The notes beneath the pieces were generated by a model, which ran no database searches, was not told where the DNA came from, and saw only the letters and a list, made by a program, of their open reading frames with translations. A DNA stretch of 64,000 nt from Streptomyces typhae (GTDB lineage: Bacteria; Actinomycetota; Actinomycetes; Streptomycetales; Streptomycetaceae), in NCBI RefSeq assembly GCF_009755605.1, contig NZ_WPNZ01000005.1, forward strand, positions 62,001 through 126,000, written 5' to 3'. A program made the translations under genes and the position numbers. Shown one piece after another: positions 51,397-59,281 of this stretch; position 1 is the stretch's first letter; each line of letters opens with the position of its first letter.

Positions 51397-52464
51397 GTGC
51401 ACCAGGTGATCTATGCCGAGCGGTCCCGCAATCCGTTCGCGCAGGTGGTGGAGTTGAGCGACGAGGGGCTTCGCGTACGGGGGCGGACGACGCCGCTGAG
51501 CGAACTGCATCTGCCCGCGATGGCGGACGCGTTCACGCGCGGCGTCTGGCTGGGCGGCGGGGGCACGGAGCGCGGACTCGCGGAGCTGGCGGAGGGCCCC
51601 GGCGTCGTGCCCGTCACCCGCGTCACCGGCACGACCAGGCCGGTGAAGGTCCGCAGGACCGCCGAGTTCGCGCACCTCCTCGGCCAGTTGGCGGTCCGGC
51701 AGTGCGGCGGCCCCGAGCAGGTCGCGGCGCTGGCCGCGCAGGCGGCGGCGGAGGGCGTGCCGCTGTGGCAGGCGCGGAGGTTCGCCCCCGGGCCGACGGG
51801 GCCGGTCACCGTGGCCGTGGACCGGCGGCTGTTCCGCGTGGACGTGTGGGGACCAGGCGCCCCGGTCGTACGGATCCGCGCGCCGTACGGCCTCTTCGCC
51901 GCCGACCGGTCGCCGAGCCGCGGGCTCGTCCTGACGGTGGGCGAGGTCGCGGCGTCGCTGACCCTGACCAAGGTCTGGCGCAAGTCCCGCAGTTCCGTGA
52001 CCGTGCACTGCCCGCCGGGCCACTGGGAACTGCGGCGGACGGGCGCCCTGTCGTCGGAGCTGCTGCGCGAGGGCCGACGCGTCGCCCACCTCGTCCGCCC
52101 GCGCCGTCGGCGCAGGCCGCAGGACGGTTCGCTCCTCCTTCCGCTCGCCGAGGTCCACCACGACAGCCCCGACCCGCTGGACGCCGTCGTGGCGCACACC
52201 TGCGCCGTCGCGTTCGGCCTGGGGGACACCACCGGCACGTACCGCTTCCGCACCCTGCCGCGGCGGCGGGACGGGCGCGAAGGGGAACCGGTGGTGGTCG
52301 AGTGGGACGACCCCTGGTTCACCAACCTCGGCTGGGGGAGCGACGACAACGAGTCCGGCGGCGGGGACGGCTGGGGCTCGGACGGCGGCGAGGGCGGGGA
52401 CGGCGGCGGTGGCGGAGGGGACGGCGGGGGTGGCGGGGACGGCGGTGGCGGCGGCGGAGACTGA
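51397..52464 (+). CDS. Hypothetical protein with Gly/Asp-rich C-terminal tail
   Basis: 355 aa from GTG 51397 (GGGGGAG upstream). I do not recognise the family. About 310 residues look globular and soluble, with VYAERSRNPFAQVVELSDEG-like start, many beta-prone stretches (LFRVDVWGPGAPVVRIRAPYG) and a basic patch RPRRRRRPQD. The last 40 residues are almost only Gly and Asp with a few Trp/Ser, encoded by a G-rich repeat. No signal peptide or membrane helix. Co-orientation and distance do not tie it clearly to either neighbour. Confidence 0.75.
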   Translation: MHQVIYAERSRNPFAQVVELSDEGLRVRGRTTPLSELHLPAMADAFTRGVWLGGGGTERGLAELAEGPGVVPVTRVTGTTRPVKVRRTAEFAHLLGQLAVRQCGGPEQVAALAAQAAAEGVPLWQARRFAPGPTGPVTVAVDRRLFRVDVWGPGAPVVRIRAPYGLFAADRSPSRGLVLTVGEVAASLTLTKVWRKSRSSVTVHCPPGHWELRRTGALSSELLREGRRVAHLVRPRRRRRPQDGSLLLPLAEVHHDSPDPLDAVVAHTCAVAFGLGDTTGTYRFRTLPRRRDGREGEPVVVEWDDPWFTNLGWGSDDNESGGGDGWGSDGGEGGDGGGGGGDGGGGGDGGGGGGD

Positions 52465-52529
52465 CCCGCCCCGTCGGCACCGCACCCTGGTGGTGTACCC
52501 GGCTGCCCCCGATGGTGGCCCGGGTCCGA

Positions 52530-53069
52530 CTACGCCGGGGTGTTGTGGCGCCCCGGCCCGGCCTCGTGCTTGCCGCCGCCCACCAGGGCACCCTGTGCGT
52601 CGGGCGGCGGTTGTGGCGGGCCCGCCGGTGACGGGATGGTCAGCTCCGCCCACACCGCCTTGCGGCCCGTGAAGCGCCGGCAGCCGAAGCGTGACGCGAA
52701 GGCGGTCACGAGTTCCAGGCCCCGGCCGCCGGTGTCGCCGGGGTCGGGTGCCCGCAGTACCGGCAGCCGTGTGTTGGTGTCCGTGACGGTGATGAGCACG
52801 CAGGTGTCCCGCAGTTCGAGGCGGAGCGTGTCGGGTGTGCTGTGCCGCAGGGCGTTGGTGACCAGTTCGGTCGTGATCAGGGCGGCGGCGTCGACGACGT
52901 CGGCGTGGCCCGCCCGGCCGGCCAGCCACCGGCCGAGGACGGCGACGGTGTAGCTGCGGGCGAAGGGGGCCGCGGTGGGCTCGTCGTCGAGCGGCAGGAC
53001 CGCGTCGTGCGGGTGGGCGTGCGGGGGAGCGGCGCTGGGAGCGGGGGAAGCGGGGCGGTCCGAGGTCAT
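52530..53069 (-). CDS. Anti-sigma-type HATPase (serine kinase-like regulatory ATPase)
   Basis: 179 aa from ATG 53069 (GGGGGAGG upstream). Bergerat-fold motifs: N-box ALITTELVTNALRHS, then LITVTDTNTRLP (the usual D-x-G is D-T-N, as in many Streptomyces members) and GGRGLELVTAFASRFG. These small ATPases act as anti-sigma factors or protein kinases in partner switching and are very abundant in Streptomyces, where many sit beside DUF5753 regulators, as here (next gene at 53573, divergent). Pro-rich disordered ends flank the domain. Confidence 0.9.
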   Translation of the reverse strand: MTSDRPASPAPSAAPPHAHPHDAVLPLDDEPTAAPFARSYTVAVLGRWLAGRAGHADVVDAAALITTELVTNALRHSTPDTLRLELRDTCVLITVTDTNTRLPVLRAPDPGDTGGRGLELVTAFASRFGCRRFTGRKAVWAELTIPSPAGPPQPPPDAQGALVGGGKHEAGPGRHNTPA

Positions 53070-53572
53070 CCGCGTGCGCCTCCCCCGGCGTGCCGGGGCG
53101 GGCGCGGGCGCGCGAGTGGACGTGGGGGGAGTGCGGTGCAGGGGATGAGCATGATCAACCTCGGGGTTGGTGCTGTCGTGCTGCGGTGCTGCCGTGCCGC
53201 TTCGGGTGCGGTGCTTCTGTCCTGCGGTGTTTCTGTCCGGCGGTGCTGCGGTGCTGCGGTGTTTCTGTCCGGCGGTGCTGCGGTCCGGCGGTGCTGCGGT
53301 CCTGCGGTCCTGCGGTGCTTCTGTCCTGCGGTGCTTCTGTGCCGCGTCGCGTGCGGGGCTGCCGTATTTCCGTGCCTCTGTGCGTGTGGTGCTGCCGTGC
53401 TGCCATGCGTGGTGTGCGGGCCCCGTGCGGTTGCCGATGGCGGCAGGGCCGGACGGGGCGCGCACCTCTCCACCATGCGTGTGATTCACGCGCATGGCAA
53501 TCTGGTGGCGGCGAATACCGCGAAACTGCGACGAGAACCGGCCAGGGACCGGGACAGGACGGGGGTGAGACG
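53070..53572. other. 503-bp divergent region dominated by a repeat tract
   Basis: Between the HATPase and DUF5753 genes. Apart from the tandem repeats at 53175-53350 there is an ordinary promoter-sized stretch at 53460-53570. The frames open through the repeats translate to Cys/Val/Leu-rich or Arg/Thr-rich monotony and do not look like genes. Confidence 0.6.
53175..53350. repeat. Mixed short tandem repeats (GCGGTGCTTCTGTCCT type)
   Basis: A tract built from two interleaved short words, CTGCGGT (7-8 bp) and GTTTCTGTCCGGCGGT (about 15-16 bp), in many imperfect copies. Non-coding, between two divergent regulatory genes. Confidence 0.85.
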
Positions 53573-54439
53573 GTGGCACAGGCGCCGCGCGCGAGTCCGA
53601 CGGTGGCACACCGGGTGCTCGCCCGCCGTCTGCAACGGGTGCGCGTCGAGCAGGCCCGTCTCAGCCCCGCCCAGGCCGCGGCCCTCGTGGGCACGACCCA
53701 TATGACCGTCCGCCGCATCGAGAGCGCGGCCACCCGCATCAACCCCGACCAGATCGAGCGGCTGCTGCGGGCCTACGGCCTGCGCGGAGCCGAACTGAGG
53801 GCCCTCCTGGCGCAGACCCGGGAGGCCGCGGAGCCGGGCTGGTGGCACTCCCGCTACCGCACGGTCATGACGGCGCCCTACCAGCACTGGATCGCCCTGG
53901 AGAGCGCCTCGTCCGCCATCCGCCTGTGGGCCCCGGGCCACGTACCCGGCCTCCTGCAGATCCCCGCCTACACCGCGGCCCTGTACCGGGCACTGCACCC
54001 CGACGCCCCCGCGGCCCACGTCGACCTGGCCGTGGAGCTCGTGCACCAGCGTCAGCAGCGCAGGCGGGAACGCAGGGCCAGGCTGTGGGTCATCCTGTCC
54101 GCCGCGGCGCTGCACCCGGTCATCGGCGGCCCCGCCGTGCGCCGCGCCCAGCACCAGGCCCTCGAAGCAGCCCTCGCCGAGCCCCGTACCGCCCTCCAGA
54201 TCCTGCCCCTGGCCGCCGGGGCGCATCCGCTCCTGAGCGCGCCGCCGGTGCGTCACCTGCGCGTGGACGCCGACATCCCCGACCACGTCGTGGAGCACCG
54301 TCCCGCGGCGACCACCGTCACCGACGACGAGGACACCGTCGCCCGCTGGCGTCTGGCCCTGGACCACACGGCGGCGGCCGCCACCTGGCCCACCGCCCTC
54401 GCACCCCATCTGCCCCCAGAGGAGAACCGGCATGGCTGA
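53573..54439 (+). CDS. XRE helix-turn-helix regulator with DUF5753
   Basis: 288 aa from GTG 53573. N-terminal helix-turn-helix (about 10-70; RLSPAQAAALVGTTHMTVRRIE) and C-terminal DUF5753 (about 100-280; ASSAIRLWAPGHVPGLLQIPAYTAALY, then VIGGPAVRRAQHQALEAALAE). In Streptomyces this family usually pairs with a small DUF397 protein and an anti-sigma-type ATPase. The ATPase is present (divergent), but in place of a DUF397 gene the next gene, overlapping by 8 bp, is a Methyltransf_19 protein. The coupling suggests that the two act together. Confidence 0.9.
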   Translation: MAQAPRASPTVAHRVLARRLQRVRVEQARLSPAQAAALVGTTHMTVRRIESAATRINPDQIERLLRAYGLRGAELRALLAQTREAAEPGWWHSRYRTVMTAPYQHWIALESASSAIRLWAPGHVPGLLQIPAYTAALYRALHPDAPAAHVDLAVELVHQRQQRRRERRARLWVILSAAALHPVIGGPAVRRAQHQALEAALAEPRTALQILPLAAGAHPLLSAPPVRHLRVDADIPDHVVEHRPAATTVTDDEDTVARWRLALDHTAAAATWPTALAPHLPPEENRHG

Positions 54440-55226
54440 TCCGCGCACCGCCCCCACCGGCGTCGACCCCACCGTCCCGCACAGCGCCCGCTGGTGGAAC
54501 TACCTCCAGGGCGGCCCGTACTGGTACCCCGCCGACAAGCAGGCGGCCGACGAGTTCGCCCGCATGGTGCCCGAGATCAAGGACCTGGCCCGCTCCAGTC
54601 GTGAGTTCCTGTGGCGCGCCGTGCGGTTCGCCGCCGAGCAGGAGGGCCTGCGCCAGTACCTCGACCTCGGCGCGGGACTGCCCGCCGAGCCCAACGTCCA
54701 CGAACTCGCCCAGCGCGCCCACCCCGACGCCCGCGTCGTCTACGTGGACAACGACCCCATGGTCCTGCTCTACCAGCACGCCTACCTCGACAGCACTCCC
54801 GAGGGCCGCACCTCCTACCTGGACGCGGACATGCGCGACACCGACCGCATCCTGCGGGAGACCGCCGCGGTCCTCGACTTCGACCGGCCGGTCGCCCTGG
54901 TCCTGTCCGACGTCCTCGGCCACGTCCACGACGACACCGAGGCCCACACCCTCGTCCGCCGGCTCGTGGACCGCGCGGCCCCGGGCAGCGTGCTCGTCCT
55001 CAGCCACTCCGCCCCCAGCCCCCGGCTGTCCGCCGCCGCCGACCAGTACGCCGAATCGGGCGGCCTCGGCTACCGGCTGCGCCCCACCGAGCAGATCGCC
55101 TCCTTCTTCGAAGGGCTGCACCTCGTCGAGCCCGGCCTGGTGCCCATGCCCGAATGGCATCCGGACGGCAGCACCACCCCCACCCGCGAGGACGTCGGCT
55201 ACGGAGCCGTCGCCCGCATCCCGTGA
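54432..55226 (+). CDS. SAM-dependent methyltransferase of the Methyltransf_19 (DUF574) family
   Basis: 264 aa. Typical start PHSARWWNYLQGGPYWYPADKQ and the SAM-binding motif YLDLGAGLPAEPNVHE, followed by ARVVYVDNDPMVL and a late SHSAPSPRLSAAADQY, define this Streptomyces-enriched family (PF04672). Its substrates are not known; members very often sit beside XRE/DUF5753 regulators. ATG overlaps the regulator's last codons, so translation is coupled. SAM binding is likely given the intact Gly-rich motif and the acidic residue in VDND. Confidence 0.92.
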   Translation: MADPRTAPTGVDPTVPHSARWWNYLQGGPYWYPADKQAADEFARMVPEIKDLARSSREFLWRAVRFAAEQEGLRQYLDLGAGLPAEPNVHELAQRAHPDARVVYVDNDPMVLLYQHAYLDSTPEGRTSYLDADMRDTDRILRETAAVLDFDRPVALVLSDVLGHVHDDTEAHTLVRRLVDRAAPGSVLVLSHSAPSPRLSAAADQYAESGGLGYRLRPTEQIASFFEGLHLVEPGLVPMPEWHPDGSTTPTREDVGYGAVARIP

Positions 55227-55358
55227 CCCTCGCTCCGGCGGCCGCTCGGCCTTTGCGATTTCCGCAAAGAAGTTTGTCGGTCCCTCCTGGACGGAGGCAC
55301 GTTGGTGGTGGATGTCGACTTCGTGGACACGCCACCCACGTCAGCAAGGAGACCGGCC

Positions 55359-55970
55359 ATGGACGCCCAGTACTGGGACGAGAAGTACGGCGGCAGCGAT
55401 CAGCTCTTCAGCGGTGCGCCCAACCCCGTGCTCGTCGCCGAAGCCGCGGGCCTCGCGCCCGGACAGGCGCTCGACGTGGGCTGCGGCGAAGGCGCCGACG
55501 CGCTCTGGCTGGCCCGGCGCGGCTGGCGGGTCACCGCGGTCGACATCTCCCGGACGGCCCTGGAACGCGCCGCCGCGACGGCCGCGGCGGCGGACGGCGT
55601 CGAGGGGCGTGTGGCGTGGGCGCGGACCGACCTGACGGCCACACCGCCCCCGGTCGGGGCCTTCGACCTGGTGTCCGCCCACTACTTCCCGCTCCCGCGC
55701 GAGCGTCAACACACCGCGCTGCGCGGCCTCCTCGCCGCTGTCGCGCCCGGCGGCACCCTGCTCTTCACTGGCCACGACCTCGCCGACCTGCCGCCCCGCG
55801 AGGAACTCGGCGTCGACCCGTACGACTACTACCAGCCAGGCGACATCGCGGAACTGCTCGACGACGACTGGGCGGTCCTGGTCGACGAGACCCGCCCGCG
55901 CACCACCCCGGCCCCCGCGGGCACCCACCACACCCACGACACCGTCCTGCGCGCGCGCCGCCCGCGCTGA
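55359..55970 (+). CDS. Class I SAM-dependent methyltransferase
   Basis: 203 aa from ATG 55359 (AAGGAGA upstream; a longer frame from 55302 has weaker support). It starts DAQYWDEKYGGSDQLFSGAPN, as in tellurite-resistance TehB/thiopurine-type small methyltransferases. SAM motif LDVGCGEGADALWLARRGW, acidic loop TAVDISRTAL, then FDLVSAHYFPL and GGTLLFTGHD. It may methylate a small toxic compound or metalloid; the substrate is not shown. A separate unit from the Methyltransf_19 gene (132-bp gap). Confidence 0.88.
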   Translation: MDAQYWDEKYGGSDQLFSGAPNPVLVAEAAGLAPGQALDVGCGEGADALWLARRGWRVTAVDISRTALERAAATAAAADGVEGRVAWARTDLTATPPPVGAFDLVSAHYFPLPRERQHTALRGLLAAVAPGGTLLFTGHDLADLPPREELGVDPYDYYQPGDIAELLDDDWAVLVDETRPRTTPAPAGTHHTHDTVLRARRPR

Positions 55971-56060
55971 TCCGCCGACCGCTGCCGGGCCGTCCACCGC
56001 GTCCACGCCGAGGCCTGTCGCGGCGCCGCGTGAGCGGGCGGCTACTCTTCGCGTGACGTC

Positions 56061-56750
56061 ATGGGCCAACACGGGAGCAGCGAGGTGGCGATGCCCGGCA
56101 TCGAGGAGCGCACGGCGGACGGCGGGCCGGGCGAGCCGCGGGGGGACTCCGCGCGAGGGGCCGCCGCGTCGCACGGAGTCCGCTCACTGTGCCTGCGGGT
56201 CCGCGGCCTCGTCACGGCCGGGCGGCGCGAGCGGGCGGCCGAGCGGGACCTGAAGCGGCGCCTGCGGCAGGAACTGCGCGACCTCGACGTGCAACCCCCG
56301 CTGAGCGTCGACTCCTTGTGCCGCGCCCTCGAACGCAAGCGGCGGCGGCCGATCGTCCTGCGCCCCTACCCGCTGCCGGTCCCGGGCCCGCTCGGCCTCT
56401 GGGTGAGCACCCCCGGGGCCGATCTCGTGTTCTACCAGCAGCACACGACGCGCATGCACCAGGACCACATCGTCCTGCACGAGGTGATGGGCCACATCTG
56501 GTGCGACCACGGGACGGCGCCCGACGGAGACCGGTGGGGCCTGCTCGTCCCCGGCCTCAGCCCCGAGGCGGTGCGCCGCGTCATGACGCGCTGCGCCTAC
56601 GACGACGCCCAGGAGTGCGAGGCGGAGCGGGCGGCGACGATCATCACGGAGTGGGCCTGTGTCCTGAACTCCGTGGCCGCGCCCCGGCCCGACGACCCCG
56701 AGCTGCGCCGGGTGCACTCCGCGCTCGGCGACAGCCGCGGGTGGCTGTAG
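56061..56750 (+). CDS. ImmA/IrrE-like metallopeptidase-type protein
   Basis: 229 aa from ATG 56061, or 219 from ATG 56091, which has a purine-rich GAGGTGGCG just before it. The zinc motif is HEVMGHIWCDH (H-E-x-x-G-H), with a later acidic EAERAATIITEWA that can give the third ligand, as in IrrE/ImmA proteases. The upstream part has a basic coiled-coil-like stretch (RRERAAERDLKRRLRQELR) and LSVDSLCRALERKRRRPI. In databases the family is often labelled 'toxin component'. It ends 4 bases before the membrane-protein gene and is surely co-transcribed with it. Confidence 0.85.
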   Translation: MGQHGSSEVAMPGIEERTADGGPGEPRGDSARGAAASHGVRSLCLRVRGLVTAGRRERAAERDLKRRLRQELRDLDVQPPLSVDSLCRALERKRRRPIVLRPYPLPVPGPLGLWVSTPGADLVFYQQHTTRMHQDHIVLHEVMGHIWCDHGTAPDGDRWGLLVPGLSPEAVRRVMTRCAYDDAQECEAERAATIITEWACVLNSVAAPRPDDPELRRVHSALGDSRGWL

Positions 56751-56754
56751 GCAG

Positions 56755-57864
56755 ATGTACTACACCGCCTTCTTCGTCGTCCTCGCCGTCGCGACCGTCT
56801 GGAAAATCCATCAGCTGCGGCGCAGGCCGGAGAACCGGCCGTTGCGGTGGCTGACCCTGTGCACGGGGTGTGCCGCGATGTCGATGGCCATGCCGGGCGC
56901 CACGGAGAGCATGGACGGGGTCCTCGGCACCGGCGCCGCCAAGCTCATGCTGAACGCCCTGACGCTCGGCATGACGTACAGCCTGATGGTCTTCTTCCTC
57001 TGCTCCGCCGACGACGGCCCCGCGACGCGCCGCAGGGTCCGTGCCGAGGGCGCGGTGCTGCTCGGCGTGCTCGGCTTCCTCGCGCTCGACGCGCTCACGG
57101 CGCCCGGACACGCCGTCCTGCACAGCACGTTCGAGGATGCCGACATGACGGTCCCGCAGGTCGCCGCGTTCTATCTGTGCGTCGGCCTGTACATGCTCCA
57201 CACGCTCGCGGTGGCCGGGCGCCGCACCCACCGCTACGCCCGCAGGTCGAGCGGTCCGGAGGCCACCGGGCTCTGGATCACCACCGGCGGCATCGCCGGC
57301 CTCTTCGTCTCCACCGGGTGGCGGGCGGGATTCGTCGTCGTACGGATCTGGGGCGTCGCCGTGCCGCGGTGGCTGACCCTCGGCACGGGCATCCTCTTGG
57401 CGGTCGGTTACCCGGTGTTCGTCCTCGGCGTCACCTGGCCGGGAGCCCGCAGCCGTATCGCCGCGGGCCGCCTCTGGTTCCGCCACCGCCGCACCTACCG
57501 CCAACTGGAGCCGCTGTGGCGGCTGCTGTCCTCCGCCTACCCCGACACCGTGCTGCCGGACGCGCGCCGGGGCCGCAGGACGGTGCACCGCCGGTACGCG
57601 CGCCGGGTCGTGGAGTGCCGGGACGGCCTGGTCCGCATCAGCCCCCGGCTGCGGTCCGGCGGGCCCGCCCCCGAGTGCCTGACGACCGCCGACCTGGCGG
57701 CGCGGCTGCGGCAGGCGGCGGAGGCGGTGCGCGGCGGCGGGCAGGCCGAGCCGCGGCCCGGGACGCCGCTCGCCGTGTCGCCCGGCGGCGACGACCGGGA
57801 GGCGGAGGTGCAGCACCTCGTGGCCCTCTCGCTGGCGCTGCGCGCCCTGCCGGAAGGTGCCTGA
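56755..57864 (+). CDS. MAB_1171c/DUF6545-type integral membrane protein
   Basis: 369 aa. About seven hydrophobic segments fill residues 1-235 (YTAFFVVLAVATVWKI, LMLNALTLGMTYSLMVFFL, VAAFYLCVGLYMLHTLAVA, GILLAVGYPVFVLGVTW). A cytoplasmic DUF6545-like tail follows (TYRQLEPLWRLLSSAYPD, YARRVVECRDGLVRISPRL). The family is called a 'putative transporter', without proof. Actinomycetes keep it next to an ImmA/IrrE-like gene and an XRE regulator, as here, which looks like a membrane signal-relay or defence-like module. Confidence 0.87.
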   Translation: MYYTAFFVVLAVATVWKIHQLRRRPENRPLRWLTLCTGCAAMSMAMPGATESMDGVLGTGAAKLMLNALTLGMTYSLMVFFLCSADDGPATRRRVRAEGAVLLGVLGFLALDALTAPGHAVLHSTFEDADMTVPQVAAFYLCVGLYMLHTLAVAGRRTHRYARRSSGPEATGLWITTGGIAGLFVSTGWRAGFVVVRIWGVAVPRWLTLGTGILLAVGYPVFVLGVTWPGARSRIAAGRLWFRHRRTYRQLEPLWRLLSSAYPDTVLPDARRGRRTVHRRYARRVVECRDGLVRISPRLRSGGPAPECLTTADLAARLRQAAEAVRGGGQAEPRPGTPLAVSPGGDDREAEVQHLVALSLALRALPEGA

Positions 57865-57877
57865 GACCGGCGTGTGT

Positions 57878-57914
57878 CTGAGGGAGGAGGCCTGAGGGAG
57901 GAGGCCTGAGGGAG
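57878..57914. repeat. 14-bp tandem repeat, 2.6 copies
   Basis: CTGAGGGAGGAGGC twice in full and once in part, in the 62-bp gap between the membrane-protein gene and the convergent XRE gene. No hairpin is formed. Confidence 0.9.
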
Positions 57915-57926
57915 TGCGCCCGCGGG

Positions 57927-58832
57927 TCAGCGGGCGGGTGTGTCGCCGTCCGGCTTGCCGGGCTCCGGCCGGTGGAGCTCCGGGAGGTTGGCCACCAGGT
58001 CGTTGACCGCGGCGAGGAGTTCCGCGGGCAGGCCTTCGGGTCCGATGCCCCGGGTGGCGATGTGCTGGATGTCGCCGCTGCGCACGAGCTTGAGGGTCTG
58101 GAGCCCTTCCACGATCGTCCGCACGATCGTGAGGTCGTCGGGCTGGAAGAAGAACGCGGTCACGCCGAAGGTCTCGGCGAGCCCTTCCCGGATGACGGCC
58201 GAGGCCTCCGTCACCACGCCGGTGCGCAGGTCCTCGACGCCGGCGGCGGTGATCACCGGTGATCCCGCGGCCTTGTTGATGCCGTGGGCGATGTCCGCGT
58301 CCGACGGCGGGTCCTGAGCTCCCGAGTAGGTCTGCTCCAGGAGGTACGTGATCTTCTCGGCCAGGGTCGTCGGTATCGGCGTGTCCTTCTCGTCGGCGGG
58401 CGCGGCACCGCCCGGGGCGCCGCCGTCGCCGAACGAGCGGTCCTCCGCGGCCCGCAGCTCCGCCTCGCTCACTCCGTAGGCGTCAGCGAACGCCGAGGCG
58501 AGGGCGGGCGTGAGGCGGCGGACGCCGCGTTCGGCGCAGCGGGCGGCGTCCTTGCCGCGGACCAGCTTCTCGATCTCGTACTGCGCGAACCCGGCGTCGC
58601 ACCTGAGGTCGGCCAGGTCGGGCGCCCCGGCGCGCGGGAAGAGGGAGTTGAGGTCCCAGTTGAGCACCTCGGCGATGGCCGGGAGGCGTTCGGGGTCGGG
58701 GCCCCGGCCCTTCTCCCAGGTGGTGACCGCGGAGCGGGACACGCCAAGGGCCTTGCTGAGGCCGGTCTGCGTGAAGCCGGCGGCGGTCCGCGCCGAGCGC
58801 AGACGCCGGCCGTCGAAACGGCGTTCAGGCAT
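57927..58832 (-). CDS. XRE/EspR double-domain regulator
   Basis: 301 aa. N-terminal XRE domain (about 5-65; RLRSARTAAGFTQTGLSKALGVSRSAVTTWE), then a second, degenerate XRE-like unit up to 125 (EIEKLVRGKDAARCAERGVRRL). From about 150 an EspR-like domain: TLAEKITYLLEQTY, a helix-turn-helix region VITAAGVEDLRTGVV, then LAETFGVTAFFFQPDD and a dimerisation-like IQHIATRGIGPEGLPAELLAAV. EspR is a mycobacterial nucleoid-associated regulator of secretion. It is convergent with the ImmA/DUF6545 pair. A 35-bp inverted repeat lies 64 bp upstream of its start and may be an autoregulatory operator. Confidence 0.85.
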   Translation of the reverse strand: MPERRFDGRRLRSARTAAGFTQTGLSKALGVSRSAVTTWEKGRGPDPERLPAIAEVLNWDLNSLFPRAGAPDLADLRCDAGFAQYEIEKLVRGKDAARCAERGVRRLTPALASAFADAYGVSEAELRAAEDRSFGDGGAPGGAAPADEKDTPIPTTLAEKITYLLEQTYSGAQDPPSDADIAHGINKAAGSPVITAAGVEDLRTGVVTEASAVIREGLAETFGVTAFFFQPDDLTIVRTIVEGLQTLKLVRSGDIQHIATRGIGPEGLPAELLAAVNDLVANLPELHRPEPGKPDGDTPAR

Positions 58833-58895
58833 GGCAGGGCTCCCGCGACTGGCTGGAAGGACACGGTTGACAGGCGCATCGTAGCCACTTGATGA

Positions 58896-58930
58896 CCGGG
58901 TGAAAATGTCATAGCGTCAATTTCACCCGG
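58896..58930. promoter_or_regulatory. Inverted repeat CCGGGTGAAA-N15-TTTCACCCGG, candidate operator
   Basis: Perfect 10-bp arms with centres about 25 bp apart, in an AT-richer patch 64 bp upstream of the XRE/EspR start. Size and place fit autorepression by a regulator with two DNA-binding units. Confidence 0.6.
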
Positions 58931-59069
58931 CCGACCCCCGGCCCACCAGGGTCCGGCCGCGCTGCCCTCCTGCCCGCGCGGGAGCCCCCAGTACGCCGAC
59001 CTCGGCCGACCCCGGCCCCGACGGCCCGGTGCGCGAGCCCGGTGCCCTCCCCTGATTCCGGAGAAAAGG

Positions 59070-59156
59070 ATGAGCGTCAACGCACGGTTCCGTACCGAAG
59101 ACTCCGGCTGGGGAGGTCGGCCGGGCCCCGGCACCGGACCGCGCGGCGGCCCCTGA
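59070..59156 (+). CDS. Possible 28-residue peptide
   Basis: ATG 59070 follows GGAGAAAAGG at good spacing and opens a 28-codon frame (SVNARFRTEDSGWGG, then a Gly/Pro/Arg tail) ending in TGA. Third positions are mostly G/C, but that is weak evidence in this GC-rich DNA. It could be a short regulatory or secreted peptide upstream of the cupin gene, or chance. Confidence 0.3.
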   Translation: MSVNARFRTEDSGWGGRPGPGTGPRGGP

Positions 59157-59281
59157 CGTCCGGTCACCAGTACTTCCCGTATTGCTGATCCGGCAACTTG
59201 AGTTGTTGAAACTGCTGTGCCCGGCGCAGCCTGGTGACCGGCGGCCGTCAGGCCCTCGCACCCGACTCAGGAGGTCATGCG

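Larger units (their letters stand above)
58833..59281. other. 449-bp region between XRE/EspR and cupin genes
   Basis: Contains the inverted repeat at 58896-58930 and a possible 28-codon gene at 59070-59156. It should hold the divergent promoters of the regulator and the cupin gene. An AT-richer patch lies at 59170-59215. No larger gene is seen. Confidence 0.55.

Noticed and set aside
53175..53350. A Cys-rich secreted peptide encoded by the repeat tract
   Set aside because: The translation is a slippage product of short words (Cys-Gly-Ala-Ala-Val), no ribosome binding site is seen, and the unit length keeps changing.
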